DNA from: Triparma columacea
Lineage: Eukaryota > Sar > Bolidophyceae > Parmales > Triparmaceae
DNA: 21,018 nucleotides
Assembly: GCA_030267965.1 (NCBI GenBank)
Contig: BRYA01000367.1
Location: 1-21,018, forward strand
Direction: 5' to 3'
The position numbers and the translations under genes are program-made. Positions 7,305 to 19,533 of the stretch are shown here, one piece after another (the stretch's first letter is position 1; each line of letters starts with the position of its first letter). Under the pieces are notes generated by a model. It was given only the letters and a program-made list of their open reading frames with translations, was not told the DNA's origin and did not search any database.

Positions 7305-8259
7305 ATGAGTGGACGCCTCATCACTACATCAAAGAAATCATATACCCCATGGAATCCCGCAGTTCGCCTCCGTGTCGAGGCAGATGAGTTGGCACATGCT
7401 TCCTTGATCGAAGAGAAGGAGAAGGAGGAGAGGAAGAGGTGAGGGTTGGGAGTTGAAGCGGAAAAGTGTTTTTCGAAGCGTTACAGTCAAATTGCACTGC
7501 TGACACCCAACGCCGCCCTCCCTTAACCCCTAATTCATCCTGAAATTGCCCCTTCCCCACATTGCAGGGACAGAGATGGAATATTTGAGCAAATGAAGAG
7601 GAAGAAGGAGGAGGAGAGAGGCGAATACGACAACATCACCTCAGATTCTACCGCTTCGACCACTTCCGCTACCGCCCCCACCACCTTCAGTCTCTTCCCA
7701 GAAACAGCAGGCAAAGGCACAGGCAAACCCTCCTCCTCCTCCTCCTCCTCCACCTCCAACAAGCCCTCCTCCATATCGAAGGCAATTGTAAAGAAGACAA
7801 AGCGCCCCTCCGACCCCTCCGATTCTCTAACGTTCAACCCCAAGGCCTCCTTCAACCCTTCCACCGACAAGGCTGGTTACTTTAAGAGGGAAAAGCGTAG
7901 AAAGTACGCCGACGACCCCGTCGCCGCCTTCATGGGCGACTCCTGGGTCAAGTCCTCACAAGCCCCTGGAGAAGACGTAGACATGAGGGAGACGTTCCAG
8001 ATGACGGACGACGAGATAAGGGAGAAGCTGAGGGAGGAAAAGGAGCGGAAGAAAATAGAGAAGATGGAGAAGAAGACGGAGAAGAAGGAGGTAAGCGAAG
8101 GTATTGACGGGAACGATGTTATCCCCCTTCTCTTCCCTAACCCCGCCCCAGCGAAAGAAGGAGATGAAGAAGATATTCAAGCAGGAGGTGAAGAAGATTA
8201 AGAAGGCTGAGAAGGCTGAACGTAAGAAGGAAAAAAAGGAAAAGAAGAAGCAGCGATGA
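7305..8259 (+). CDS. LENG1-like: LENG1-like protein with CIR-N domain, 3 exons
   Basis: Exons 7305-7438, 7568-8090 and 8152-8259 total 765 nt and 254 residues, close to the 264 of human LENG1. The N-terminus matches the CIR-N pattern: TTSKKSYTPWNPAVRLRVE, then ADELAHASLIEEKEKEERKR (residues 7-45), equivalent to LPKKSWHVxNxxNxxRVRRDE in LENG1. A charged helix, a Ser/Thr linker with a TCC repeat run, a conserved KREKRRKYADDPVAAFMGDSW segment and a long Lys/Glu coiled coil complete it. Introns 7439-7567 (phase 2, donor GTGAGG, acceptor TTGCAG) and 8091-8151 (61 nt, phase 0, donor GTAAGC, CCCTAAC branch, acceptor CCCCAG) keep the frame. CIR-N proteins include splicing factors and corepressors, so a nuclear RNA-processing role is inferred. 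Ignoring the introns would yield a truncated middle ORF only. Confidence 0.8.
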
Positions 8260-8539
8260 CGCCGAACCATTTTTCTAGATCGAATGTTTGTTGTTGTTCA
8301 CAAAAAGGTTATTTGTGTTTGTGTCTTGTTTTGCTTCACTTCACACCCATCTGCAGAGAGGTAACCTTCAGCCCCCCTCCGCTTCCCCCCCCCCACTCCC
8401 CCCCCCACTCTCCCCCCCTCATACGACACTAACCCCCCCTCCTCGTACCCTCCCTCCCCCCTCCTTTCATCAAAACCCCAACTGCCTCCATTCTCCTCCA
8501 TCGCCGCCACCCCCAAACAATTCTCCACAGACGTCAACG
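8260..8539 (+). promoter_or_regulatory. TPP2 5' region, C-rich, with possible 5' UTR intron
   Basis: The 280 bp before the TPP2 ATG are strongly pyrimidine-rich with several C-runs. GAG|GTAACC at about 8358-8363 and TTCTCCACAG ending at 8530 could bound a 5' UTR intron of about 170 nt, ending 9 bp before the start codon. This can only be confirmed by transcript data. Confidence 0.35.
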
Positions 8540-11500
8540 ATGTCCACCATCCTCTCCCGTTCCTCCACAATCTCCTCGAACCCTCCCAACCCTCCCTCCT
8601 TCCCCTCCCACGGCATCATGCCCAAGGAAATCACCACTGCCCTCCCCTTTCTCACCCAAAACCCAACCTTTGATGGTAGGGGCGTGATCGTCGGAGTGTT
8701 CGACACCGGTGTCGACTCCCTCGCTCGCGGCCTTAACGGCGACCAGAAAGTCGTGGGAATCGTCGACTGTACAGGGAGTGGTGATCTGCTCTGCAAGAAG
8801 GTTGAGCCCAAGGACAAAGCCCTCACCACCGTGGCTGGTCCGGTGACCCTTCCCGCAACGGTTCCCGCCGGAACTACATTCTACGTTGGCTCCAAGCGCG
8901 CGTACGAACTCTACCCGAAGAAACTCATCAACCGGGTCTCTGCCGAGCGCAAGAAGAAGTTCGTTGATGCCTGCAAGGCCCCACTTGCCCAGGCCAAGGA
9001 AGCCAGCGACGCCCTAGAGGCCAAGGGTGACAAGACCAAGGAGGGAATCAAGGCCAGGGCCAACGCTAAAGGTGAGGCAAGGGGGGAAAGAAGGAAAACA
9101 TCATCATGACAAAATCTCCACTAACGCAACCCTCCTTTTCGCCCTCTTGCCGCCAGCCCTCATCGACTCCCTCACCTCAGCCGAGTCCTCCTACTCTGAC
9201 CCTGGGCCAATCAAGATCGTTGTCGTCCAGCAGAGCCCCGACACCCACCCTTGTGCGTACATCCTCGACATGGAGAAGGATTTCCCCAAGGGAGGCGAAC
9301 CCCCCGTCCTCTCCGACCCCATGTACGCCTTCGACTACAACCGCGACGTGGCAAAGTTCGATGACGCCTCCATGCTGAACTACTGCCTGAACTTCGAGAC
9401 CCCCACAGACGACGGAATTGTCCTCACCATTACCGCAGACGCCGGTGCCCATGGATCCCATGTTAGTGGCATTGTTGGGGCCGACCTGGGAGACGAATGC
9501 ATGAACGGCGTTGCCCCGGGTGCAAAGATCGTTAGGTGAGAATAGACAAGAAGTAAGCAGCGCGACAAATTCTAAACACTAACGCACGCAACCCTTTTCG
9601 CTCGTTGCAGCCTCAAGATTGGAGACACCAGGCTCGGATCGATGGAGACAGGCGTGGGCGTTGTTAGGGCTCTGACAGAGGCCAAGAAGCGCGGCTGCCA
9701 CATCGTGAACATGTCTTACGGCGAGGTGAGGAGCTCCTCATTGACGACATTTTTTGGCCGGCGCTTTATTAACCCTCTTGCGACTCGCGTTGCTCATCAC
9801 TTTGCCCATTGCTTCGCTCATCGCAGGCCTCGGCCGTCGCCAACTCCGGCCTCATCGCCGACCTCATTGACGAGATGGTCTACAAGGACAACATCATCTT
9901 CGTATCCTCCGCCGGAAACAACGGCCCAGCCCTCATGACGGTAGGGGCTCCAGGGGGTCTCAACAAGTCCATCATCTCTGTCGGGGCGTACGTGGACACT
10001 GACATGATGGTCTCGGACTACAGCATGAGGGAGATCGCAGGGGGGGGGACGAACTACACGTGGAGCAGTGTGGGACCCGCTCCGGATGGGATGAATGGCG
10101 TCGACATTATCGCCCCCGGGGGTGCCATCACCTCTGTACCTGAGTGGTGCCTTCAGAAGAATCAGCTCATGAACGGGACATCCATGTCCTCCCCTAACTG
10201 CGCTGGCTGCATTGCCCTTCTTCTCTCCGCCCTCATCCAGAAGAACGTACCCTACAACGCGGAGCGCGTGAAGAAGGCTATCTTTAACACTGCCAAGATC
10301 GTCCCCGACCTGAACACCCTCGTCCAGGGCAACGGCATGATCCAGGTCGAGAAGGCCTACGAGCACCTAATGAGTTACAAGGATGAGCTCTCGGAGGAGG
10401 TGAGAATCGTCCACAGCATTATAATTATAAATTTAAGCACTAACGCAACCTTTCCGCGGATCGCTCCGCTCGCCTCAATCACAGGTCCGTTTTGAAACTA
10501 CCATCAACCGCGTCGCCACGAAGAACGGCGTCTACCTCCGCCAGCACGACGAGTGCAACAAGAGGCAGACTTTCACCGTCACTGTCAACCCCAAGTTTGG
10601 CTTCTTAGACGATGACAGGTCCATCGAGACCCAGACCAAGAGGGTCGAGTTCGAAATGCGAATGAACCTCAAGCTCACCATCGACGATTGCGACTGGATC
10701 AGCTTCCCAGACCACGTCGTCCTCATGCACAACGGAAGGAATTTCGCCATCGAGGTCAACCCCTGCAACCTTCCTTCCGGCCTCCATACGACCCATCTCA
10801 TCGGTTATGACTCGGCCAACCCCAACCGCGGTGCCATGTTCAAGTTACCCATCACCATCGTCAAGCCCCAACCCCTCGACGACTCTGATGTCGCTCCTAA
10901 CCTTGGCCAGATGAACTTCGCTCCTGCCGAGCGCAAGCGCTTCTTCATCACCCCCCCCACTGGCGCGACCTACTGCGACATCACCGTTAAGGATTGCAGG
11001 TCCCCCAAGGATGACGCGAGCAGTAGGTGAGGATGGATATAGGCAATCAAAATGACAAAGTCAAAACGCTAACGCTAAGCCCTCTCCGCTCGCCGCAGAC
11101 TTGTCGTTCTCCACACTCTGCAGTCGTTCCCGCACACCCCTTACCGTGACAACGAAAAGCAACAGTACCTCTATTTGAACCCGGGCGACACGTCTGTCAC
11201 CGGCGTTGCCTGCACCGGCGGGGTCACGATGGAGATTTGTGTGGCTCGTTATTGGAGCGCACTTGGTCTCACCGAGGTTTCCTGCGACGTCAGGTTCAGG
11301 GGTGTTACCCCGACCCCTGAGACGGTCAACATCTCCGCCGCCGGATCTGGAACTCACGTCCGCGTGCAGAGCTTAGTGAGCGACGAGACCGTCTCTCCTG
11401 TTGCAAAGTTGGATAAGTTCGAGACTTACCTTACGCCCAAGGACAACAAGATGGAGGCAAAGACAGGGAGTAGAAACCTCTTGCTCGATGGTATCACGAG

Positions 11501-12834
11501 GACCTACAGCTTGACGCTAACCTATGAACTCAACCTAGAGGCGGACGCTTCCATAACCTGCCGGGTTCCTTCCCTCAATGGCTACCTGTACGAGAGTGCC
11601 ATGGAGGCCCAGTTCATAATGGTCTACGACAGCTCCAAGAAGCTTCTCGGAGTCTCCGACTGCTGGCCCGACGCAATCAAGTGCAAGAAGGGGGATATCA
11701 CGATCCGCCTCCAGATCAGGCATTCTAGCATCAGCTTACTGAAGAAGTTCGAGGGCCAGGTTCTCGCCGTCGAGAGGAGGTGAGAAGGGACGAAATGCTC
11801 GGCATCTGATGCTTCCACTCCTTACCCCCCCCCCCGGCTTCGATCGTCGTAGTTTAAAGAGCCCGGTGACCCTCGACGCTTACGCCACGCACTGCGATAT
11901 GGTCAAGGGTGGGAAGAAATTCGGCAAGAGGAGCATCCCCCAGGGGAACATGGCGTCGATGCACTTCGCCGTTCCCAGTAGGCCCAAGGAAGTTAAGGAG
12001 GGAGACGTCTTGATTGGAGCCGTCCATTACGAGTCCTCCGACTCGAGCTTGGCGGGAGCTGGGAAGAAGCCCAAGGGCTGGAAGATCACGGTCGCTATGG
12101 GGCCTAAAGAGAAGGCTCCGGTGACTCCAAAGGCCGACGTCAGCGAGGTCAAGGACGAGAGGGGCGCGGTCGAGAAGATGGAGGAAGAGCTCAGGGACTG
12201 GAAGGTAGCCAAGGTGGAGAAGAAAATCGGAGAGGACGACTTCGACGCTCTCTTCGACGACGCGGTGAAGAGCTACGAGGGGTGGCTCCCCCTCATGGCG
12301 GCCAAGGTCAAGCACTTGGAGAAGAAGAGGGCCGAAGACTGGGAGAAGGCCGTCATTGAGATGGCGGACGACATCGTCAAACGCATCGACACTGACAAGA
12401 TCGCCATTTGGGGAGGCATGAAGCACGACCTCACAGACGGCCACGTCGTGAAGGAGAAGAAGGAGCTCGACAGGGACAAGGGCATCTTGACTGACTGCCT
12501 GGGAAGGAAGTGTTTGGCTTTGATTGGGGAGGAGGGTTGGGACGCTGCCGTGAAGGACCTGAAGAAGTGGGTCAAGGTCGATGGGGCCGACAAGTTCGGC
12601 GTCATTGAGATCGAGGAGAACAAAAGTAAGAAGCTTGGAGGTCTCGTCCTGGGCATCGTGAAGAGGATGGATGATGGTAGTGGGAGTAAGGGTGGCCTCA
12701 AGGTTTACAAGAAGAAGGATTTGCTGGATATCAGGGAGACCATTTACGAAGAGCTGGGCTGGGCGTGGCTGGTCGAGTACAACAGGGCTTGGAAGGTTCT
12801 GGAGGCTCCCTCGGATTACCAGGAGTTCAATTAG
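8540..12834 (+). CDS. TPP2: Tripeptidyl-peptidase II (giant subtilisin-like protease), 7 exons
   Basis: Exons 8540-9071, 9157-9535, 9611-9725, 9827-10399, 10485-11026, 11099-11779 and 11853-12834 total 3804 nt and 1267 residues; human TPP2 has 1249. All six introns are GT-AG and frame-consistent. The catalytic triad is intact: Asp55 in VGVFDTGVD, His276 in GAHGSHVSGI and Ser461 in NGTSMSSPNCAG, with the oxyanion Asn in SSAGNNGPA (about 373). The long Asp-His insert typical of TPP2 is present. RLGSMETGV, DDCDWISFPDHV and CRVPSLNGYLYESAMEAQF belong to the body of the protein, and the Lys/Glu-rich C-terminal region ends WLVEYNRAWKVLEAPSDYQEFN. TPP2 forms a very large cytosolic spindle that removes tripeptides from proteasome products. 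The ATG at 8540 is the first in frame and gives a short Ser/Pro leader before the conserved HGIMPKEI start. Confidence 0.95.
9072..9156 (+). other. TPP2 intron 1
   Basis: 85 nt, phase 1, donor GTGAGG, branch block CACTAACGCAACCC, acceptor TTGCCGCCAG. The branch block is near-identical to those of TPP2 introns 2 and 4. Confidence 0.85.
9536..9610 (+). other. TPP2 intron 2
   Basis: 75 nt, phase 2, donor GTGAGA, branch block CACTAACGCACGCAACCC and 3' end TTTTCGCTCGTTGCAG. Confidence 0.85.
9726..9826 (+). other. TPP2 intron 3
   Basis: 101 nt, phase 0, donor GTGAGG, 3' end GCTTCGCTCATCGCAG. It contains extra GCTCATC/GACTCGC copies and has no clean CTAAC box (ATTAACC instead). Confidence 0.85.
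10400..10484 (+). other. TPP2 intron 4
   Basis: 85 nt, phase 0, donor GTGAGA, branch block CACTAACGCAACC, a CGCTCCGCTCGCC block, then acceptor AATCACAG. Confidence 0.85.
11027..11098 (+). other. TPP2 intron 5
   Basis: 72 nt, phase 2, donor GTGAGG, branch block CGCTAACGCTAAGCCC, 3' end CTCCGCTCGCCGCAG. Confidence 0.85.
11780..11852 (+). other. TPP2 intron 6
   Basis: 73 nt, phase 2, donor GTGAGA, C-run, 3' end GGCTTCGATCGTCGTAG. It has no clear CTAAC box; CTTACC just before the C-run is the best candidate. Confidence 0.8.
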
Positions 12835-12994
12835 GGTTGGGGACAGACAAGAGGAGTGAGAGGGGGGGCAGGTGCTGGCTAAAAATAAGATTCTGGTTTG
12901 GAATGAAATATTGCAGCGTGCTAGCGAGCCCACTTGAAGTTGTCCTCGGTGACTGTGGAGAAAAAGAACCCACTTTCCAACAGTTTTTCAGTCC

Positions 12995-13507
12995 TCACTT
13001 TGACCTAGCATGAACAGCATGAACAAATTCTTCTTCCTCAACAATATCTTCTCCATCAAACAAATTCTTCCGCATCAACAAAATATTCTTCTCCCTCAAC
13101 AACAAATTCTTCTCCCTCAAGAACAAATTCTCCCGCATCACCAACACATTCTTCTCCCTCAACAAAACATTCTTCTCCCTCAACAAAACATTCTTCTCCC
13201 TCAACAACAAATTCTTCTCCATCAACGACACTGTGTTCACCATCAACGACACATTCTGCTCTATCAAACTCCAATTCTCCCGCCTCAAATCCCCGCACTT
13301 CTGACATTCCTCCTTTGACATCTCAATTTTCTCCCTTGCCAATCTTCTGATGAGCAGTCGATCCGATTTGAGCTTCCACAGACACTTACAGACCAAGTTG
13401 GAGGCCAGGATCTCTGAGCTGTCTAGAAAGCTAACAACTTTGAGGAGGCAGTCGTCAGGGAGGTCGAGTAGATGCAATAGAGAGGACTGGGAAATCATGG
13501 TGAACAC
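12995..13507 (-). CDS. F-box-like protein with leucine heptad repeats
   Basis: A single exon of 170 residues. The N-terminus has an F-box-like motif: LLDLPDDCLLKVVSFLDSSE then ILASNLVCKCLWKL (about 13-46), matching the LPxDxLxxVxxFLxxxDLxxxxxVCxxWxxL pattern. From about residue 80 it is a run of seven-residue units of the LLREKNV type, encoded by 21-bp DNA repeats and predicted to be one long coiled coil, then an acidic end (DGEDIVEEEEFVHAVHA). F-box proteins normally link substrates to SCF ubiquitin ligases through Skp1; here the coiled coil would be the partner-binding part. A second in-frame Met lies three codons in, so the start could be either. It converges on TPP2 with 160 bp between stops. 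Confidence 0.65.
   Translation of the reverse strand: MFTMISQSSLLHLLDLPDDCLLKVVSFLDSSEILASNLVCKCLWKLKSDRLLIRRLAREKIEMSKEECQKCGDLRRENWSLIEQNVSLMVNTVSLMEKNLLLREKNVLLREKNVLLREKNVLVMRENLFLREKNLLLREKNILLMRKNLFDGEDIVEEEEFVHAVHARSK
13022..13228 (-). repeat. 21-bp coding tandem repeat
   Basis: Imperfect copies of a 21-bp unit (plus strand ATTCTTCTCCCTCAACAAAAC) encode the LLREKNV heptads of the F-box-like protein. The two central copies are identical or nearly so, which suggests recent slippage or unequal exchange. Confidence 0.8.
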
Positions 13508-13741
13508 GGAAATTGGGGGATGGGGAAATTTTTTAGAGAATAGAGCTTTCTTAGCGTATGTTTAGGATGTACAGTAAGATACTATTGTCAAGGGGTTGGC
13601 GAAAGGCAGGCAAAAAATCCGTAATCTGCGAAATGAATCACAATTATTGAATGGATTAAAATTGGATTTTGACAATTTTGAAAACTCATCTATTTAACTT
13701 CCAGCTCCCCCTTCCCACTTACTCCACTCCTCTCCCTTCCT
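13508..13741. promoter_or_regulatory. Divergent promoter region
   Basis: 234 bp, AT-rich, between the F-box-like (-) and LRR (+) starts. No specific element is recognised beyond a pyrimidine tract directly before the LRR ATG. Confidence 0.35.
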
Positions 13742-14794
13742 ATGACCCCTTTTAACCTTGATACTCCCTCCCATCCCCCTCACCCTTCAAATCACCCATC
13801 AGATATAGGTTTATCATTGACATCCTTACTTTCTCTCGATGTTTCAACAGTATCTACCCCCTACCCCACAACATCCCTCCGTCTCAACCATCCCCTCAAC
13901 CGCGGTACTCTCGATTTAACATCCTTCAAAACCATATACCTCTGGTCCCTTCTTCTTCCCCCCTCTCATAACTCGGACACCGATTGGGTTGGTCCTGATA
14001 TGTTACGTGACGCGCAGCTACAAGTCACGACTATCCTAGCAGACGGTGTTACGTTTGGAACAAGGTCTACGCTTGGGGGCTTCACGTCACTTAGACATCT
14101 ACATTTATCCAATTTAAATACTCGTTGAGTTACCCCCCTTTTTTGTCAACTTCCTCCATCCTACCTCCTCCCCACTTTTACTAACCCCCCTCCTCTCCCC
14201 CCTCCTTCCCACCCGTAAATCTTAGCCTCCTCCACACTTTTAAATCTCCTCCGTACAACCCTCCCCTTCACAACAAAGTTAACCTCACTTAACATCCGTT
14301 CAAACACCCTCTCCCCCTCCACCTTACATTCAATATTGTCGTTATTAAAAACCGTTCGAACACTAAGAACGTTGGATATATCCTGTAATAAATTCTCCTC
14401 ATTCCCCATAATCGGTGGTTGTAAAGATACCTGTACATTCTGTATTTCACATCTCCGTTTTTACGTCCTCCGTTATCTGCCTTTCCTTCGCACTCTTCAA
14501 CCAGGTGGTGACGTTACTAAGAGGGAGATTGAGTTGGGTGTTTGTGGTGGGGAGGGGGTTAGAATAAGTCGTCATGAAGCCGAGGTTTGTGCCTGGTTCG
14601 GTGAATGTAAATGCCGGGAGAAGGAGGTGGGGGTGGAGGGGGGAGATGAAATTGAGGGTGTGGGGGAGGGGGGGATTCAAGGGTTTAGTAAACTCAACTT
14701 CGATAAGGCGCTTAAGGAACTTCAGAGTAACATAAAGGAGGGTTTTCAGGCGCTCAAATTCACCAAGACAGAGAGGGGTGAAACAGGCTTGTGA
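13742..14794 (+). CDS. Leucine-rich-repeat protein, 2 exons
   Basis: Exons 13742-14123 and 14226-14794 give 951 nt and 316 residues. The intron is phase 1 with an unusual donor GTTGAG, an ACTAAC branch box in a pyrimidine tract and acceptor TCTTAG. The second exon is closed upstream by TAA, so a splice is required. LRR-type segments are TSLRHLHLSNLNT, TKLTSLNIRSNTLSPSTLHS and VRTLRTLDISCNKFSSFP, with spacing resembling ribonuclease-inhibitor-like repeats. The next part (LRYLPFLRTLQPGGDVTKRE) looks like an LRR cap, followed by a Gly/Glu-rich region and a charged helix near FDKALKELQSNIKEGFQALK. A short Cys-containing stretch before the cap (GGCKDTCTFC) could instead be a retained intron, as GT and AG sites flank it. 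No specific function can be assigned; LRRs mediate protein binding. Confidence 0.6.
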
Positions 14795-14933
14795 GACAAA
14801 GGTCGTCTCCTCCCACCATAAAGGGGCGTAAGTTAATACATCCAAATCTATATTAGTTCCCTATTAAACAATATCCTCCCCTTACTTTGTAGCTTGCTAA
14901 TCTCGCCCCTCCCCTTCAACCCTGTCTCCCCTC

Positions 14934-15815
14934 TTAGTTGGTGTCCATAGTAACGACATCAACATCATCCAGGCTAAGCCCTTTCGTCTTATGAGCAACG
15001 AACTCCGTGCTCAAAACGGCAGTCGTACCCCTTGGGAAGTTGAACCTATCCGAGCGTTTGATAGCGTCTCTTAGTGGTTCAACCGGGTTCTCTTTAAGGG
15101 CGCCCCTGTTCATTTGGATGCTACCGTCCATCCTGATTACGCAGGTGTCGCAGTTGGAACCTGAGCCTAGGTCGTTGAAGATACCGGCGGTGATGGCGCG
15201 CTCGACGAGACCCTTGGCCTCGTCTTCGGTCATGTCTTCCTTCCACTCGCTCTCGAATACCGACATGGCGGCCAGGGACCCAGAGCCCATGGTGGTGTAA
15301 GGGAGCTTACCGGTGGAACCGTGGGGGTAGATCTGGTAGACGTGGGGGCCGTTTATGTCGCAACCGCCGAGGACGAGGGCGGCGGAGACGTGGCCCTGGT
15401 AGCGGAAGAGCATGCGCTTTAGGAGAGTACAGGCAGTGACGATGCGGGACTGCGTCTTTGTGGACATGCGAAGGAGCTCGAGCTGGGATGCGATGAGCTC
15501 GGTGGTCTTCTCTGTATCGGCGGCTGTCCCAGCACCGCAGCAGTAAATGTTGGGAGCCATGTAGTGTATTTTCTCGCAGTTCTTATCGCACACAGTGGTG
15601 TCCCCGGTTGCCCTAGTGTCGGCCCCTAGTACTACACCCCCCTTGAATATGGTACCGACGATGGTGGTACCTGTCTTCATGGCCTTGGCCTGGGTGTAAG
15701 CTCCGGTGGTACCGCTGGCTGAGATGGCAGCATTGCGCTTGACATTCTCAAAGGAGAAACCAGCGGGTGGGGGAGCAATGCTCTCAGGGGTTTCTGATGC
15801 TGTGAATTCAGACAT
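14934..15815 (-). CDS. PSMB7: 20S proteasome subunit beta2 (trypsin-like activity)
   Basis: A single exon of 293 residues. A propeptide of 49 residues ends KTG, so autocatalysis would expose Thr50 (mature Thr1) in TTIVGTIF. The active-site partners Asp17 (GADTRATGD) and Lys33 (CDKNCEKIH) are present, as are [55 protein letters not shown] and [16 protein letters not shown], all diagnostic of beta2/PSMB7 rather than beta1 or beta5. Beta2 cleaves after basic residues in the 20S core. The C-terminal arm that wraps around beta3 is present (about the last 45 residues). It converges on the LRR gene with 139 bp between stops. Confidence 0.96.
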   Translation of the reverse strand: MSEFTASETPESIAPPPAGFSFENVKRNAAISASGTTGAYTQAKAMKTGTTIVGTIFKGGVVLGADTRATGDTTVCDKNCEKIHYMAPNIYCCGAGTAADTEKTTELIASQLELLRMSTKTQSRIVTACTLLKRMLFRYQGHVSAALVLGGCDINGPHVYQIYPHGSTGKLPYTTMGSGSLAAMSVFESEWKEDMTEDEAKGLVERAITAGIFNDLGSGSNCDTCVIRMDGSIQMNRGALKENPVEPLRDAIKRSDRFNFPRGTTAVLSTEFVAHKTKGLSLDDVDVVTMDTN

Positions 15816-16016
15816 TCCTGATGGTTGAGAGATGGAGTGTTGGGTAAGTGAGGGTAGGTGAGAAGAGGGTGAGTGAGTGAAGGAGTAAGAGGGTGAGTGA
15901 GTGGGTGGGTGAGCGAAGGAGGGAGACTTTGGGCGGAGGGAAGGTGATATATTTATGGGTTTGTGTGTAAATTGAGGATATTGACGTGACTTAGTAGCAT
16001 TGTAATGTAGTTATAT

Positions 16017-16053
16017 TGGTGTGTATGTGTATGTATGTATATATAATGTGTGT
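16017..16053. repeat. TG/TA microsatellite
   Basis: Mixed GTGTATG and TATATA units; a simple repeat likely to vary in length. Confidence 0.7.
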
Positions 16054-16430
16054 TATGTAATTATAATTCAATTCTCAAGAGGAAAGCCTCCGCCCCACTC
16101 TATTCACATTAACAGAACAATACCACGTTCAAACAACCCACAACACGTCCAAACAAGTAGAATACAACTCATTGAGCCTCAATACGACCCATTATACACG
16201 CAACTGAGCTACAAAGGCTGTTGTGTGGCTTACTAGTCTGCTCTTTTTTGTGCTCCTTTTCTCCTTTCTCTTTTCACAAAATCAAATCATCTAAAGTATG
16301 TTATTCAACAATACACTCTACTCAAACGTCACTATCTCCCATTCATACCACTATTACATCTACAAAACAATTAAAAACACCCCACAAACAGAATTCACCC
16401 CCACAGTCACACCGTCCCTTACCCTAACCC

Positions 16431-16470
16431 TTCCCTCTCCTCCCTCTCCTCCCTCTCCTCCTCTCTTCCC
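16431..16470. repeat. CCCTCTCCT tandem repeat
   Basis: About four copies of a 9-bp pyrimidine unit (CCCTCTCCT), roughly 80 bp upstream of the bL33 ATG. Confidence 0.7.
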
Positions 16471-16539
16471 CAGCCCCACACGCCTCGCAGAGATATATAG
16501 ATAGAAATATACCAACACACCATAGAATCTCCGTAATCA

Positions 16540-17027
16540 ATGTTCACAGCCACTAGAGTACTCCTAGCCAGAGGGAAGGGTAAGACAATCCCCATAAAGG
16601 TGAGAGTCGTGTGTGGTTTTTGTGTTGCTTGTGTAAAGGTGGTGGGGGGTTTAGGGTGGTTTGTGGGGCTTGAGTGTTTGTTGAACGCCGCGTTTTTTTT
16701 GAGAAGAGGGAGTTCATATGGAAGGTATCGTTGAGACCCTTGAATCTCGAGAGCCTTGAAAAAGCTAGATCGAGAGAGATAGAGAGAGAGCAATTCAACA
16801 GCCGTTAACACTTTCTCAACATCCCTTCATCCTTGTTATCACCCCCAATCTTCACCAACCCCCCCTCCCTCCCCCCTCCTTCCCCAAAGCTTCTCTCCAC
16901 CGCTGGAACAGGTTATTTCTACACGACCCGTAAGAACGTAGTAAAGATGACCCACAAGCTCCAGAAGATGAAGTACGACCCCATAGTAAGGAAGCACGTG
17001 CTCTTCTCCGAGGCCAAGATAAAGTAA
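16540..17027 (+). CDS. MRPL33: Ribosomal protein bL33 (mitochondrial type), 2 exons
   Basis: Exons 16540-16599 and 16890-17027 encode 65 residues. Exon 1 gives a short basic N-terminus ([20 protein letters not shown]) and joins in phase 0 to [16 protein letters not shown]. Then come [20 protein letters not shown] and EAKIK, the classic bL33 core and its invariant YDPxVRxHVLFxEAKIK end. bL33 sits near the E site of the large subunit in bacterial-type ribosomes. The Cys pairs of zinc-binding forms are absent, as usual in mitochondrial bL33; organelle assignment is by this resemblance and nuclear location. The intron (16600-16889, 290 nt) is the longest in the window, G/T-rich in its 5' half and pyrimidine-rich in its 3' half, with donor GTGAGA and acceptor CCAAAG. 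Neither exon alone would be called as a gene. Confidence 0.88.
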
Positions 17028-17152
17028 ACAAACCTTAAGAAAGACCCCTTGACCGAAGTCCCATAAGGTCTTGTGTGTGTGTTTTCTTGAACAAATGTTC
17101 TCGTTTGATTGTTTAGAAACCTCCCCCCTCCCCCTTCCCCCTCCCCTCAATC

Positions 17153-19504
<2,352 letters not shown>

Positions 19505-19533
19505 AGTTTTTGCTCCTGAAGCTGGGACGTGAA

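Larger units (their letters stand above)
15816..16539. other. Intergenic region between divergent PSMB7 and bL33, with simple repeats
   Basis: This 724-bp region holds no convincing gene. Next to PSMB7 is a GTGA/GAGT-rich stretch (about 15830-15930). A TATA-like ATAAATATA (minus strand, about 15948-15958) lies roughly 135 bp before the PSMB7 ATG. A TG/TA microsatellite follows at 16017-16053. Towards bL33 there is a CCCTCTCCT repeat (about 16431-16470) and a TATATAG box about 45 bp before the bL33 ATG. Confidence 0.5.

Noticed and set aside
9818..10366. 182-residue antisense ORF opposite the TPP2 catalytic region
   Set aside because: Opposite the conserved Asn/Ser active-site exon; composition is the mirror of that sequence.
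11854..12933. 359-residue antisense ORF under TPP2 exon 7
   Set aside because: It arises from the strong third-position bias of TPP2 coding sequence; it has no recognisable domain and lies opposite a clearly conserved exon.
13022..13228. CRISPR-like direct repeats
   Set aside because: Repeats are contiguous with no unique spacers and encode protein heptads; the host is eukaryotic.
13010..13318. Plus-strand Gln/Leu repeat ORF
   Set aside because: Antisense translation of the 21-bp heptad repeat; the minus strand gives an F-box plus coiled coil.
16021..16504. Short plus-strand ORFs in the PSMB7-bL33 gap
   Set aside because: AT-rich or pyrimidine-repeat sequence with no conserved features and no splice context.
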